In this document: positions 27,667-34,692 of the stretch, piece after piece | How the letters are laid out: every line of letters begins with the position of its first letter | Numbering within the stretch: the stretch's first letter is position 1 | Source of the DNA: Lysobacterales bacterium | GTDB taxonomy: Bacteria; Pseudomonadota; Gammaproteobacteria; Xanthomonadales; SZUA-36 | Direction of reading: 5' to 3' | Assembly: GCA_029859645.1 (NCBI GenBank) | Contig: JAOUCS010000025.1 | Coordinates: forward strand, 1-34,692 | Length of the DNA stretch: 34,692 nucleotides | The notes under the pieces: generated by a model | What the model saw: only the letters and a program-made list of their open reading frames with translations | Databases searched by the model: none | What the model was told of the DNA's origin: nothing | Translations under genes and position numbers: made by a program

Positions 27667-29376
27667 TTGTACCTGCAGTTTTTTGGATTAAAAGAGCCAC
27701 CGTTTTCAATAACGCCGGATCCTTCGTTCGTTTATTTGAGTGCGGCTCACCGTGATGCACTCGCTCACTTGCTGTATGGCGTGGGTCAGGGTGGTGCGAG
27801 TGGTTTTGTCCAGTTAACCGGTGAGGTCGGCACCGGCAAAACCACGATTTGCCGGTGCCTGCTCGAACAGGTCCCGGAAGAGACGCAGGTCGCACTGGTA
27901 TTGAATCCCCTGATGACTCCGCGCGAACTGCTGGCGACCATTTGCGAGGAACTCGGGATTTCCACCGAAGGGATCGGCGACAGCAACAAGGCGATGGTCG
28001 ATGCGCTAAACGCGTACTTACTGCAACAGCATGCCCGGGGCCGGCGGGTTGTGGTCGTCATCGATGAGGCACAGAACCTGAGCCCCGAGGCGCTCGAGCA
28101 AGTCCGGCTGTTGACCAATCTGGAGACAGCCAAGCAGAAACTGCTGCAGATGGTGTTGCTGGGGCAACCGGAGTTGCGCCAATTGTTGCAGCGTCAGGAA
28201 CTCAGGCAATTGTCCCAGCGCATTACGGCCCGCTATCACCTGGCGCCGCTGAACCAGGAAGAGACTTTTGCTTACGTCCGGCACCGCATGCAGGTAGCAG
28301 GTTGCCAGCGAAGCCCATTCCGGCGCTCAGCCGTACGCGCCCTGTACCAGAGGTCGGGAGGTGTGCCTCGACTGATCAATATCATTGCCGACCGGTCACT
28401 GGCAGGTGCCTATGCAAAGGAGTCGGGCAGTGTGACTCCCGCCCTGGTGCATGCAGCAGCCAACGAAGTGCAGCCCAGCGAAACCCACGTTCGATCCGGG
28501 CGCTGGCCGATGGCGATAGCTTTCGCTTCAATCGCTGTGTTGCTGGTGATGACCGTTATGACCTGGGGTGAGCCGCTGTATGACCGGTTTCGCGCACCAG
28601 ATGACACCGATACCGTCGCCGCAGAGCAGCCTCCGATCGAACCGGCGCCGGTTGAGGTGGCCGCTACTGCTGAACCTGAACCTGAACCGGATCCGATTCC
28701 TGAGCAGTCTGCGTCCATCACGCCGGTCGGAGCTTCGACACTGAATTTCGCCGAGCCGGCTGAGCCGGATATTGCCGTGGATCGTGCATGGCTTGACGAC
28801 CAGCACCGGTCCGCCTGGCGGACCATCGCCGGCCTCTGGCAGGACCCGCAGGGCGCCAATGCCATCGCATCGGCCTGCGATGGAGTCTCGGGGCAGGGCT
28901 ATGCCTGCATCCGTGAGCGTGGCAACTGGTCCCGGATCAAAAACCTGGGTTTACCCGTAGTCCTGGTGCTCCAGAATGAGAACCCCCGCTTACTGGTGCT
29001 GCAGGGTTTCACGGATGGTGCTTTGCTGGTAGGGTCGCCTGAACAGATGGTCGAGGTGCCGCATGAAGCCATCGAAACCCAGTGGTTGGGTGAATACCTG
29101 GTGGTGTGGCCGCAGGCGCCGGACTGGCCTGCGCAGATTCGTCGGGGTGAGTCCGGCGCGGCCGTAGAGATCGTCATGGAAATGGCCGGGTTTGCTGAGC
29201 CGGCATGGAAGGGTAATGGCGTGTTTGATGCCGGCTTCGAAACATGGCTGTTGACGTTTCAGCGCCGGCACGGCCTGAAAGCCGATGGTATCGTCGGACC
29301 CAATACACTGATCTACCTGATGGCCCCGACCATCACCCAGCCCCGCCTGCAACTGGGTGTCGGGGAGAGCTCTTAA
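27667..29376 (+). CDS. gspA: General secretion pathway protein A (ExeA/GspA-type AAA ATPase)
   Basis: This 569-residue ExeA-type protein, with GspB, helps the type II secretion secretin assemble across peptidoglycan. The cytoplasmic AAA ATPase starts with MYLQFFGLKEPPFSITPDP; Walker A is GEVGTGKT (52-59) and Walker B VVVIDEAQ (D133, E134). A membrane helix follows at about 280-300, then a proline/glutamate-rich linker, a C39-peptidase-like region without an obvious full catalytic set, and a C-terminal peptidoglycan-binding domain (FQRRHGLKADGIVGPNTLIYL). The start codon is TTG at 27667, which gives the family-typical first residues. gspB follows after 3 bases. The rest of the secretion machinery is not in the window. 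Confidence 0.92.
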   Translation: MYLQFFGLKEPPFSITPDPSFVYLSAAHRDALAHLLYGVGQGGASGFVQLTGEVGTGKTTICRCLLEQVPEETQVALVLNPLMTPRELLATICEELGISTEGIGDSNKAMVDALNAYLLQQHARGRRVVVVIDEAQNLSPEALEQVRLLTNLETAKQKLLQMVLLGQPELRQLLQRQELRQLSQRITARYHLAPLNQEETFAYVRHRMQVAGCQRSPFRRSAVRALYQRSGGVPRLINIIADRSLAGAYAKESGSVTPALVHAAANEVQPSETHVRSGRWPMAIAFASIAVLLVMTVMTWGEPLYDRFRAPDDTDTVAAEQPPIEPAPVEVAATAEPEPEPDPIPEQSASITPVGASTLNFAEPAEPDIAVDRAWLDDQHRSAWRTIAGLWQDPQGANAIASACDGVSGQGYACIRERGNWSRIKNLGLPVVLVLQNENPRLLVLQGFTDGALLVGSPEQMVEVPHEAIETQWLGEYLVVWPQAPDWPAQIRRGESGAAVEIVMEMAGFAEPAWKGNGVFDAGFETWLLTFQRRHGLKADGIVGPNTLIYLMAPTITQPRLQLGVGESS

Positions 29377-29379
29377 ACC

Positions 29380-30165
29380 ATGTCGATTTTGCTCGAAGCG
29401 CTGAAAAAATCGGAAAAGTCCCGTCAACTGGGAGAGACGCCTACCCTGTATACCCAGGTAGAACGGACTGTTCCCATGGCCGAATCATCCGCCAGCCTGG
29501 TCCCGATACTGCTGGTCATGTTGAGCGTCATTGTGATGGCATGGTTCGGTTGGCAGCAGTTCACCGTTCCGGAACCTGTCGATTCGGCTTCCGAGGCGGC
29601 TATGGTGGCCGAGCGGCCGGCGCCCGTCGCGCCGGGCGAAGACCCGGTGAAACCTGCGGCCCGCACCATGACGGAGGAGTTTCAGCAAGAGCCTGCAAGC
29701 AGAGACGCAAGTGAATCAGGCGAAAGCGCAGAAGATGAACAGCGAAAACAGGAATTGAAACAGTCCTTTGACCGTTTTGTCGCGGAACCAGAGAGTAAAG
29801 CTGCAACTGAAGCACCGGAACCAGCCGCGGATGCGCAGGCAGAAGCGCTTGCATCGGCAGTCAATCAACCCAGCGAAAAACCAGCTGAAGAATTATCCGA
29901 AGAACAAGCTGACGAGGGGTTGAAGCCCCACATCGCCGAACCGATCAGCTACTGGGAGTTGCCACAGGGGGTGCGGGATACCTTGCCTGAAATCAAGATC
30001 ACGGTGCTGGTTTTTGCCGAGGAGCCCGAAAACCGGTTCCTGTTGACCAACGGTCAGCGGTTGGTGGAAAAAGATGAGCTGGACGACGGCCTGGTGCTCG
30101 ATGAAATTCGACGGGATGGCGCAATATTCATGTACAGGAAGTACCGGTTTCTCGTCAAGGGATAA
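29380..30165 (+). CDS. gspB: General secretion pathway protein B (GspB)
   Basis: This 261-residue GspB/ExeB protein is the partner of GspA. It begins MSILLEALKKSEKSRQ, the characteristic start of this family. A membrane helix lies at about 42-63 (LVPILLVMLSVIVMAWFGW), followed by a long Ala/Glu/Pro-rich periplasmic linker. The conserved C-terminal domain (LPEIKITVLVFAEEPENRFL, then LDEIRRDGAIFMYRKYRF) resembles the T2SSB domain, thought to contact the secretin. Start ATG 29380 is 3 bases after the gspA stop. The rhomboid gene follows after 4 bases. Confidence 0.92.
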   Translation: MSILLEALKKSEKSRQLGETPTLYTQVERTVPMAESSASLVPILLVMLSVIVMAWFGWQQFTVPEPVDSASEAAMVAERPAPVAPGEDPVKPAARTMTEEFQQEPASRDASESGESAEDEQRKQELKQSFDRFVAEPESKAATEAPEPAADAQAEALASAVNQPSEKPAEELSEEQADEGLKPHIAEPISYWELPQGVRDTLPEIKITVLVFAEEPENRFLLTNGQRLVEKDELDDGLVLDEIRRDGAIFMYRKYRFLVKG

Positions 30166-30169
30166 GAGT

Positions 30170-30856
30170 GTGAGCCAGGGGATCGTTACCAATTGGTCGG
30201 AGAACCGCACGAACCCGCCTTTTGTCACCGTCGGTATCAGCCTGCTATGCATTTTCGCATTGCTGGTCTACACGGGTCTGAGTCCCGTGATGCAGCAGGC
30301 CATGATCGAAGTAGGAGGCATGCAGCCTTCCCACCTGTCCGCTTTGCTCGAACAAGGTTCCTCTGCATGGTGGGACATTTCCTTATTCAGCATCGTCAGT
30401 GCATTGTTCATTCATGCCAGCTGGCTGCATCTGCTGGGCAACCTCGCTTATCTGTGGGTTTTCGGCATCAAGGTAGAGCAACGTCTTGGCGCCAGCGGTA
30501 TCAGCCTGATATTCCTGCTTGGCGGGGCGCTGGCCAATGTTATCGTGGCATTGCGTTTGCCCACGCTGGATACGCCTATTATTGGCGCGAGTGGCGCCGT
30601 GTCGGCGGTTGTGGGTGCTTACCTGGGGCTTTTCCCGGGCCGCAGAATCGGGTTGTTTCTGCCGCTGGGATTGTATCTGCAATTTGCCAGGGTGCCGGCG
30701 CTACTGGTGATTGGCTCCTGGTTCACACTGCAGTTGCTTTATACGGTGTTTGGCCCCATTAATGGAGCGGTGGCATGGTGGACTCACCTGGCGGGATTTG
30801 CGCTGGGTCTGAGTTTTGCATTGATTGCGAGGGCGCTGGCCCAGGTCAGGGCTTAG
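30170..30856 (+). CDS. Rhomboid family intramembrane serine protease
   Basis: This 228-residue polytopic protease is predicted to cut membrane-spanning substrates. The conserved HxxxxHLLGN motif has H82, H87 and N91, the nucleophile motif is GASGA with S141, and the catalytic histidine is H206 in WWTHLAGFALG. Six hydrophobic segments are visible, as in the bacterial six-helix rhomboid core. I chose the GTG at 30170, 4 bases after the gspB stop; an open frame continues upstream but overlaps gspB in another frame. The substrate is unknown. Its place behind gspA-gspB raises a possible link to secreted proteins, discussed in the findings. Confidence 0.9.
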   Translation: MSQGIVTNWSENRTNPPFVTVGISLLCIFALLVYTGLSPVMQQAMIEVGGMQPSHLSALLEQGSSAWWDISLFSIVSALFIHASWLHLLGNLAYLWVFGIKVEQRLGASGISLIFLLGGALANVIVALRLPTLDTPIIGASGAVSAVVGAYLGLFPGRRIGLFLPLGLYLQFARVPALLVIGSWFTLQLLYTVFGPINGAVAWWTHLAGFALGLSFALIARALAQVRA

Positions 30857-30873
30857 CGTCGAAATCGGGTTGA

Positions 30874-31215
30874 ATGGAAAACATGGCGGAAAAGCGACTT
30901 TATAAAATCATCTTTTTGAATAATGGCAAGGTGTATGAACTGTTCAGCGAGGGCGTCACGACCAGCGGTCTCTGGGGGTTCATCGAGGTATCCAGCCTGG
31001 TGTTTGACACCACCGAAGGTCTCGTCGTGGACCCGACCGAAGAAAAAATGAGGGAAGAGTTCAAAGATGCCAGGGTGCTTCACCTGCCGATTCAGAGTGT
31101 CCTGCGCGTAGAGGAGGTCGAGCAACGCGGCCAGTGCCTGATTCGAGATCGCGAATCCGGAGAGAAGGTCACGCCATTTCCTTTGCCGCCACATGGGCGG
31201 TCGGCATCTGACTAA
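30874..31215 (+). CDS. DUF1820 family protein
   Basis: This 113-residue soluble protein matches DUF1820: YKIIFLNNGKVYELFSEGV, then GFIEVSSLVFD, VVDPTEEKMREEF and LHLPIQSVLRVEEVE. The domain is a small beta-rich fold of unknown function seen in gammaproteobacteria. ATG 30874 is given as start; a second ATG at 30883 is possible, and neither has a strong Shine-Dalgarno. It is the last gene of the plus-strand array, 17 bases after the rhomboid gene. Its TAA overlaps the ctpA stop on the other strand. Confidence 0.85.
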   Translation: MENMAEKRLYKIIFLNNGKVYELFSEGVTTSGLWGFIEVSSLVFDTTEGLVVDPTEEKMREEFKDARVLHLPIQSVLRVEEVEQRGQCLIRDRESGEKVTPFPLPPHGRSASD

Positions 31216-32489
31216 GGGGTGTAAAGGTTCGCTTCTCTCAGCGCTGTGAGCACTTCTTCCAATCGATAGTCTGCCGGGACCTCGCTCAGGGGCACCGATG
31301 TTTCAACCGCCCGTTCCTGTTCCAGGTGGCCTTCAAGGTCTGACTCGCGAATTCTCTCGTCGTCCATTCCTGGAGTAGCTTCCCAATCGACTGCGACGTC
31401 AGGTTCAATACCCTGGGCCTGGATAGAACGACCGGATGGAGTGTAATAGAGGGCGGTGGTCAGCTTGATACCCGCGCCATTGCGCAACGGTAAGACCGAT
31501 TGCACAGATCCTTTTCCAAAGGTCCGCTCACCGACGATAAGCGCCCGTTGATGGTCCTGCAGTGCTCCTGACAGAACCTCCGAAGCCGATGCAGTGCCCC
31601 GGTCAACCAGTAAGATCACTGGTGTGCCGGGCAACCATTGCCCGGGGTTGGCATTGAACTCCATCTGCATTTTTGAATTCCTGCCGCGGGTCGACACGAT
31701 CACTCCTTCATCGAGAAAGCCATCGGCGATTCCAACCGCCTGGCGCAGCACACCTCCGGGATTATTCCTCAGGTCGAGGATCAACACGGAAATCGTGGTT
31801 CCTGCCTGTTTGATGGACTCCAGTGACTGTTTGAGGTGGGTAGAACTCTCGTTATGAAAATGGGTCAGCCTGAAATATCCGAATGACTCACCGACCGGCA
31901 CGTAACTGAGCGCCGGTACCTGCACATACGCGCGCGTTATAGTGACTTCGCGCGCTTCGCCTTCTGCCGGTTGCACGATCAGCACTACGTCCGTTTCCGG
32001 ATCGCCACCGATCTCGTCTATGGCGTCAGGCAGGTAACGCCCCCTCACTTCCTGTCCGTTGATCGAAGTAATCATGTCTCCGGGGTTCAAGCCCGCTTCA
32101 TCGGCCGGACTGCCATTGATGATGGCCCTGACATATATTTTTCCATCCCGTGTCTCTACATCGATTCCAATGCCGCTGTAACGGCCCTTGGAGGCGTCGT
32201 TCAACTCTTCGTATTTTTTAGCCGGCAAATAACTTGAGTGCGGATCGAGTTCCAGCAACATGCCCCTGATGGCGGCATCCAGCAGTGTTTTATCGTCCAC
32301 CTCCTCAACGTAATTATTTCGTGCCTGGTTGAATACGTCCGTGAAGGTACGCAGGTCCTCCAGGGTCAGCTGGGCCTGGGCCTTGGCGTCGTTCTGAATC
32401 GCTGTGTCATCGTTCTGAGCCGCGAGAGCGGATGACAGGGCGAGCGCGCCCGCCAGGTAAAGAAACAGCTTTGTGATACGTCCAGTCAT
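31212..32489 (-). CDS. ctpA: Carboxyl-terminal processing protease (S41 family)
   Basis: This 425-residue exported serine protease trims the C-termini of envelope proteins. An N-terminal signal (LFLYLAGALALSSALAAQ) precedes a helical segment, a PDZ domain (about 95-170, with GRYSGIGIDVE and NPGDMITSINGQEV), and the S41 catalytic core. The Ser/Lys dyad is S303 in GTASASEVLSG and K326 in FGKGSVQSV. LDLRNNPGG is the oxyanion-region motif. The start ATG is preceded by AGGACGAG. It follows envC by 25 bases; the order gpmI, envC, ctpA is common in gammaproteobacteria. Its exact substrate cannot be read from the sequence. Confidence 0.94.
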   Translation of the reverse strand: MTGRITKLFLYLAGALALSSALAAQNDDTAIQNDAKAQAQLTLEDLRTFTDVFNQARNNYVEEVDDKTLLDAAIRGMLLELDPHSSYLPAKKYEELNDASKGRYSGIGIDVETRDGKIYVRAIINGSPADEAGLNPGDMITSINGQEVRGRYLPDAIDEIGGDPETDVVLIVQPAEGEAREVTITRAYVQVPALSYVPVGESFGYFRLTHFHNESSTHLKQSLESIKQAGTTISVLILDLRNNPGGVLRQAVGIADGFLDEGVIVSTRGRNSKMQMEFNANPGQWLPGTPVILLVDRGTASASEVLSGALQDHQRALIVGERTFGKGSVQSVLPLRNGAGIKLTTALYYTPSGRSIQAQGIEPDVAVDWEATPGMDDERIRESDLEGHLEQERAVETSVPLSEVPADYRLEEVLTALREANLYTP

Positions 32490-32514
32490 AGTCTAACTCG
32501 TCCTGTGATGGCGG

Positions 32515-33696
32515 TTATCGCGCCAGCCATGCCGCCGGGTCGACGGCCTTTCCGTTTTTCCGCAGTTCAAAATAGAGACCCTGGCCGCCTCCGGGATTTT
32601 CCCCAACCACGCTGATGACCTGGCCGGGTTCCACCCAGGAACCCACGTCCTGGAGCAGGCTTTCATTGTGACCATACAGGCTCAGGAAACCCTGGCCATG
32701 GTCGATGATCAAAAGCAGTCCGTAACCACGAAGCCAGTCTGCAAATGCAACCCTTCCATAGGCCACGGCAGTCACTTCGCTGCCGCGTTCGGCACCGATC
32801 AGCCACCCTTGCCATTTCATTCCACCAACGCGGCGCTGGCCGTAGGCATGCCTGACCGGTCCCCGCACGGGCATCGCTATGCGGCCCTTACGGGCTGCAA
32901 CGCCTGAGCGGCTGCCAAGATCCGGGGGGATATCGGCCAGCACATCACTGAGGCGTTCCAGCAGCGCTTCAAGGTCCCGCTGATTCTGTTGCAGCTCTGC
33001 CAGGCGAGACTCTTCCGAGCTGATCTGCCGGGATAATTGCGCCAACAGCGCATTTCTGTTTTGCCGCTGTTCTTCCAGGTCATCCAGTACCGTCTGCTGC
33101 TCAGTTTGAACACTATCTATCAGCTGCAGTTCCCTGTCGATCGATTGTTGCATGCCGTCCAGGGTTGTCAAAGCTTCTTTGAGCCCGGCGATCTTGTCAA
33201 CCTGGGCACGATTCAGGTAATCGTAGTAGGCCAGCATCCGGCCCATTTCTTGCGGGTCATCCTGGTTGAGCACCAGTTTCAGCCGGGTTTGTCCCGCAGC
33301 TCTGTAAGCGGCATTGATCTGTTGCGCCAGTTGATCGAAGCGTTCACCCAGGCTGGCCAGGTAATCTTCACGCTGGCGCTCCAGGCCAGCCAGTTCAGCC
33401 ATGTAGGTGTCACGTTGCTGCTCCAGTTCCCGATATTTCAACGAAGCCTGCTGGATGGCGAGGTCGAGTTGCTTCAGTTGCAGTTGTTCCCTGTGCTGAT
33501 CCGCTCTCGAGGACTCGAGCCGGTTTTTCAGGGCACTGATATCCCGGTTGATCTCGAGTAGCCTCGCTTCGGCCTGTTCCTTGTTCAGGGATGCCGCCGC
33601 GGCTTCAACCGGTACGCCAGCAATCTGCACCAGCGCTGCCAGGAGGATCAATGTGACGAAGGTTGATTTCAGCGGTTCAGGCCTGGTCACCTTCAA
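32515..33696 (-). CDS. envC: EnvC-type murein hydrolase activator (degenerate M23/LytM)
   Basis: This 393-residue exported protein has a hydrophobic N-terminal signal ([20 protein letters not shown]), a long coiled coil (about 37-255, rich in Glu, Gln, Leu and Arg) and a C-terminal LytM domain from about 275. The zinc-binding HxxxD position reads as [10 protein letters not shown] and the final HxH-type strand reads LYFELR, so key zinc ligands are lost. This fits EnvC, which activates amidases rather than cutting peptidoglycan itself and is recruited by FtsEX, encoded elsewhere in this window. The start is uncertain: TTG 33696 or GTG 33690, both overlapping the gpmI end. The TTG form is given. 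Confidence 0.9.
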   Translation of the reverse strand: MKVTRPEPLKSTFVTLILLAALVQIAGVPVEAAAASLNKEQAEARLLEINRDISALKNRLESSRADQHREQLQLKQLDLAIQQASLKYRELEQQRDTYMAELAGLERQREDYLASLGERFDQLAQQINAAYRAAGQTRLKLVLNQDDPQEMGRMLAYYDYLNRAQVDKIAGLKEALTTLDGMQQSIDRELQLIDSVQTEQQTVLDDLEEQRQNRNALLAQLSRQISSEESRLAELQQNQRDLEALLERLSDVLADIPPDLGSRSGVAARKGRIAMPVRGPVRHAYGQRRVGGMKWQGWLIGAERGSEVTAVAYGRVAFADWLRGYGLLLIIDHGQGFLSLYGHNESLLQDVGSWVEPGQVISVVGENPGGGQGLYFELRKNGKAVDPAAWLAR

Positions 33697-34692
33697 GTAC
33701 CAGCAACGGGCTTCCAGTCATCTCTGCCGGCTGAGGCAGGTCGAGCAGGGCTAACATGGTTGGTGCGATATCCCGCAACGATCCTCCGTTCCGCATGACC
33801 GCATGGCGACCGTGAAAAACGAAGGGCACCCGGTTGACGGTATGGGCCGTATGGGCTTGACCAGTGACCGGGTCCTTCATCAACTCGATGTTCCCATGGT
33901 CGGCCGTGATCAGCATTTCACCACCGGTGGCATCAATGGCGGACTTCACCGCGGCCAGGCAGCGGTCAACCGCGACCACGGCTTTCAGTGCCGCATCCAT
34001 CTTGCCGGTATGACCCACCATGTCGGGGTTGGCGACATTGCATATGATGACATCGAAATTCCCGGAGTGGATTGCGGCAACCAGCTTTTCGGTCAGTTCA
34101 ATAGAACTCATTTCCGGTTGCAGGTCGTAGGTAGCGACATTCGGTGACGGTATCAGGATACGTTCCTCAAGCGGAAACGCATTTTCTTCACCACCGTTAA
34201 AGAAGAAAGTAACATGCGCGTACTTCTCCGTTTCCGCAATTCTGAGCTGCCTGAGTCCAGCGTTTGCCAGTTCTTCACCGAAAAGACGGGGCAGTGAGGA
34301 CGGTGGGAAAGCGACGGACGCCGGCAGTCCCGCCATGTACTCGGTCATACAGACAAAATCCGTCAATTCAATTTTTTCGCGCTCGAAACCATCAAACGGG
34401 TCGTTGACAAACGCCATCGTGAGCTCGCGCGCACGGTCTGCCCGGAAATTGACGAAAATAATCACATCACCCTGCTTTACACCTGCCGGCTGACCAATAA
34501 CGGTGGGCTTTACGAATTCATCATTCTCATCACGGGCGTAGGCCTGTTCCAGCGCTTCCAGGGCGGTCGTCTGGCGCCAGTCGGAGCGGGCCGCAGAAAT
34601 CGCTTCATAGGCTATCTTTACGCGGTCCCAGCGCTTGTCCCGGTCCATTGCATAATAGCGGCCGCTGATGGTCGCGAACTCAGCTCGAGGTA
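33677..34692 (-). CDS. gpmI: 2,3-bisphosphoglycerate-independent phosphoglycerate mutase, C-terminal part
   Basis: This is about 338 residues of GpmI (usually about 510), running off the right edge, so the catalytic serine near the N-terminus is not seen. GpmI interconverts 3- and 2-phosphoglycerate in glycolysis using two manganese ions. Visible motifs are [40 protein letters not shown], and the metal-binding ITADHGNIE and [11 protein letters not shown]. The stop lies inside the start of envC, a 20-base overlap if the TTG start of envC is used, so the two are probably co-transcribed. Confidence 0.96.
   Translation of the reverse strand, partial: PRAEFATISGRYYAMDRDKRWDRVKIAYEAISAARSDWRQTTALEALEQAYARDENDEFVKPTVIGQPAGVKQGDVIIFVNFRADRARELTMAFVNDPFDGFEREKIELTDFVCMTEYMAGLPASVAFPPSSLPRLFGEELANAGLRQLRIAETEKYAHVTFFFNGGEENAFPLEERILIPSPNVATYDLQPEMSSIELTEKLVAAIHSGNFDVIICNVANPDMVGHTGKMDAALKAVVAVDRCLAAVKSAIDATGGEMLITADHGNIELMKDPVTGQAHTAHTVNRVPFVFHGRHAVMRNGGSLRDIAPTMLALLDLPQPAEMTGSPLLVLEGDQA

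Noticed and set aside
1-34692. Search for tRNA, rRNA, CRISPR, insertion sequences, prophage or defence genes.
   Set aside because: None is visible; nearly all sequence is explained by conserved housekeeping genes with short gaps.

Overview
The window looks like a chromosomal segment of an aerobic gammaproteobacterium with moderately high GC. The gene families and gene order support this: divergent trxA-rho and rhlB, ftsE-ftsX, rpoH, a Pseudomonas-like aa3/caa3 cytochrome oxidase cluster, and gpmI-envC-ctpA. The fused aspartokinase/diaminopimelate decarboxylase (LysAC) is best known from Xanthomonas/Xylella-type lineages. I did not recognise a species. Both ends cut through genes: malate dehydrogenase on the left and gpmI on the right. 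I see no tRNA, rRNA, insertion sequence, prophage or CRISPR array. Coding density is very high and no gene-free stretch exceeds 300 bases.

Layout, left to right. (1) 1-4.8 kb: the 3' part of mdh (+), then on the minus strand trxA, rho and a secreted HExxHxxGxxH metalloprotease whose GTG start overlaps the rho stop by 4 nt. rho carries an apparent one-base deletion near codon 34. (2) 5.0-8.0 kb: rhlB, ftsE and ftsX (+), an RNA helicase followed by the divisome ABC pair. (3) 8.1-10.2 kb: rsgA (-) divergent from rpoH (+). rpoH ends in a clear intrinsic terminator. (4) 10.3-15.8 kb: lysAC (+) convergent with gcvP (-), their stop codons inside one hairpin. (5) 15.8-24.3 kb: a cytochrome c oxidase locus on the minus strand, in transcription order DUF2244 protein, ctaC (with a fused cytochrome c domain), ctaD, a 42-residue small protein, ctaG, coxC; then a terminator; then SURF1, a degenerate SCO-like membrane protein, ctaA, ctaB and finally gcvP. 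A DUF2909 twin-TM gene sits on the opposite strand in the middle. (6) 24.4-31.2 kb: a tightly packed plus-strand array of putA, gspA (ExeA type), gspB, a rhomboid protease and a DUF1820 gene. (7) 31.2-34.7 kb: gpmI, envC and ctpA on the minus strand.

Functionally the window is mostly core housekeeping: respiration and heme A supply, transcription termination, division, heat shock, lysine and glycine/proline metabolism, and envelope maintenance. I found no convincing wholly new system. The most useful observations are the rho frameshift, the putA-gspAB-rhomboid array with a two-turn inverted repeat upstream of putA, the SCO-like protein that keeps CxxxC but seems to lack the distal histidine, and the 42-residue oxidase-linked small gene.
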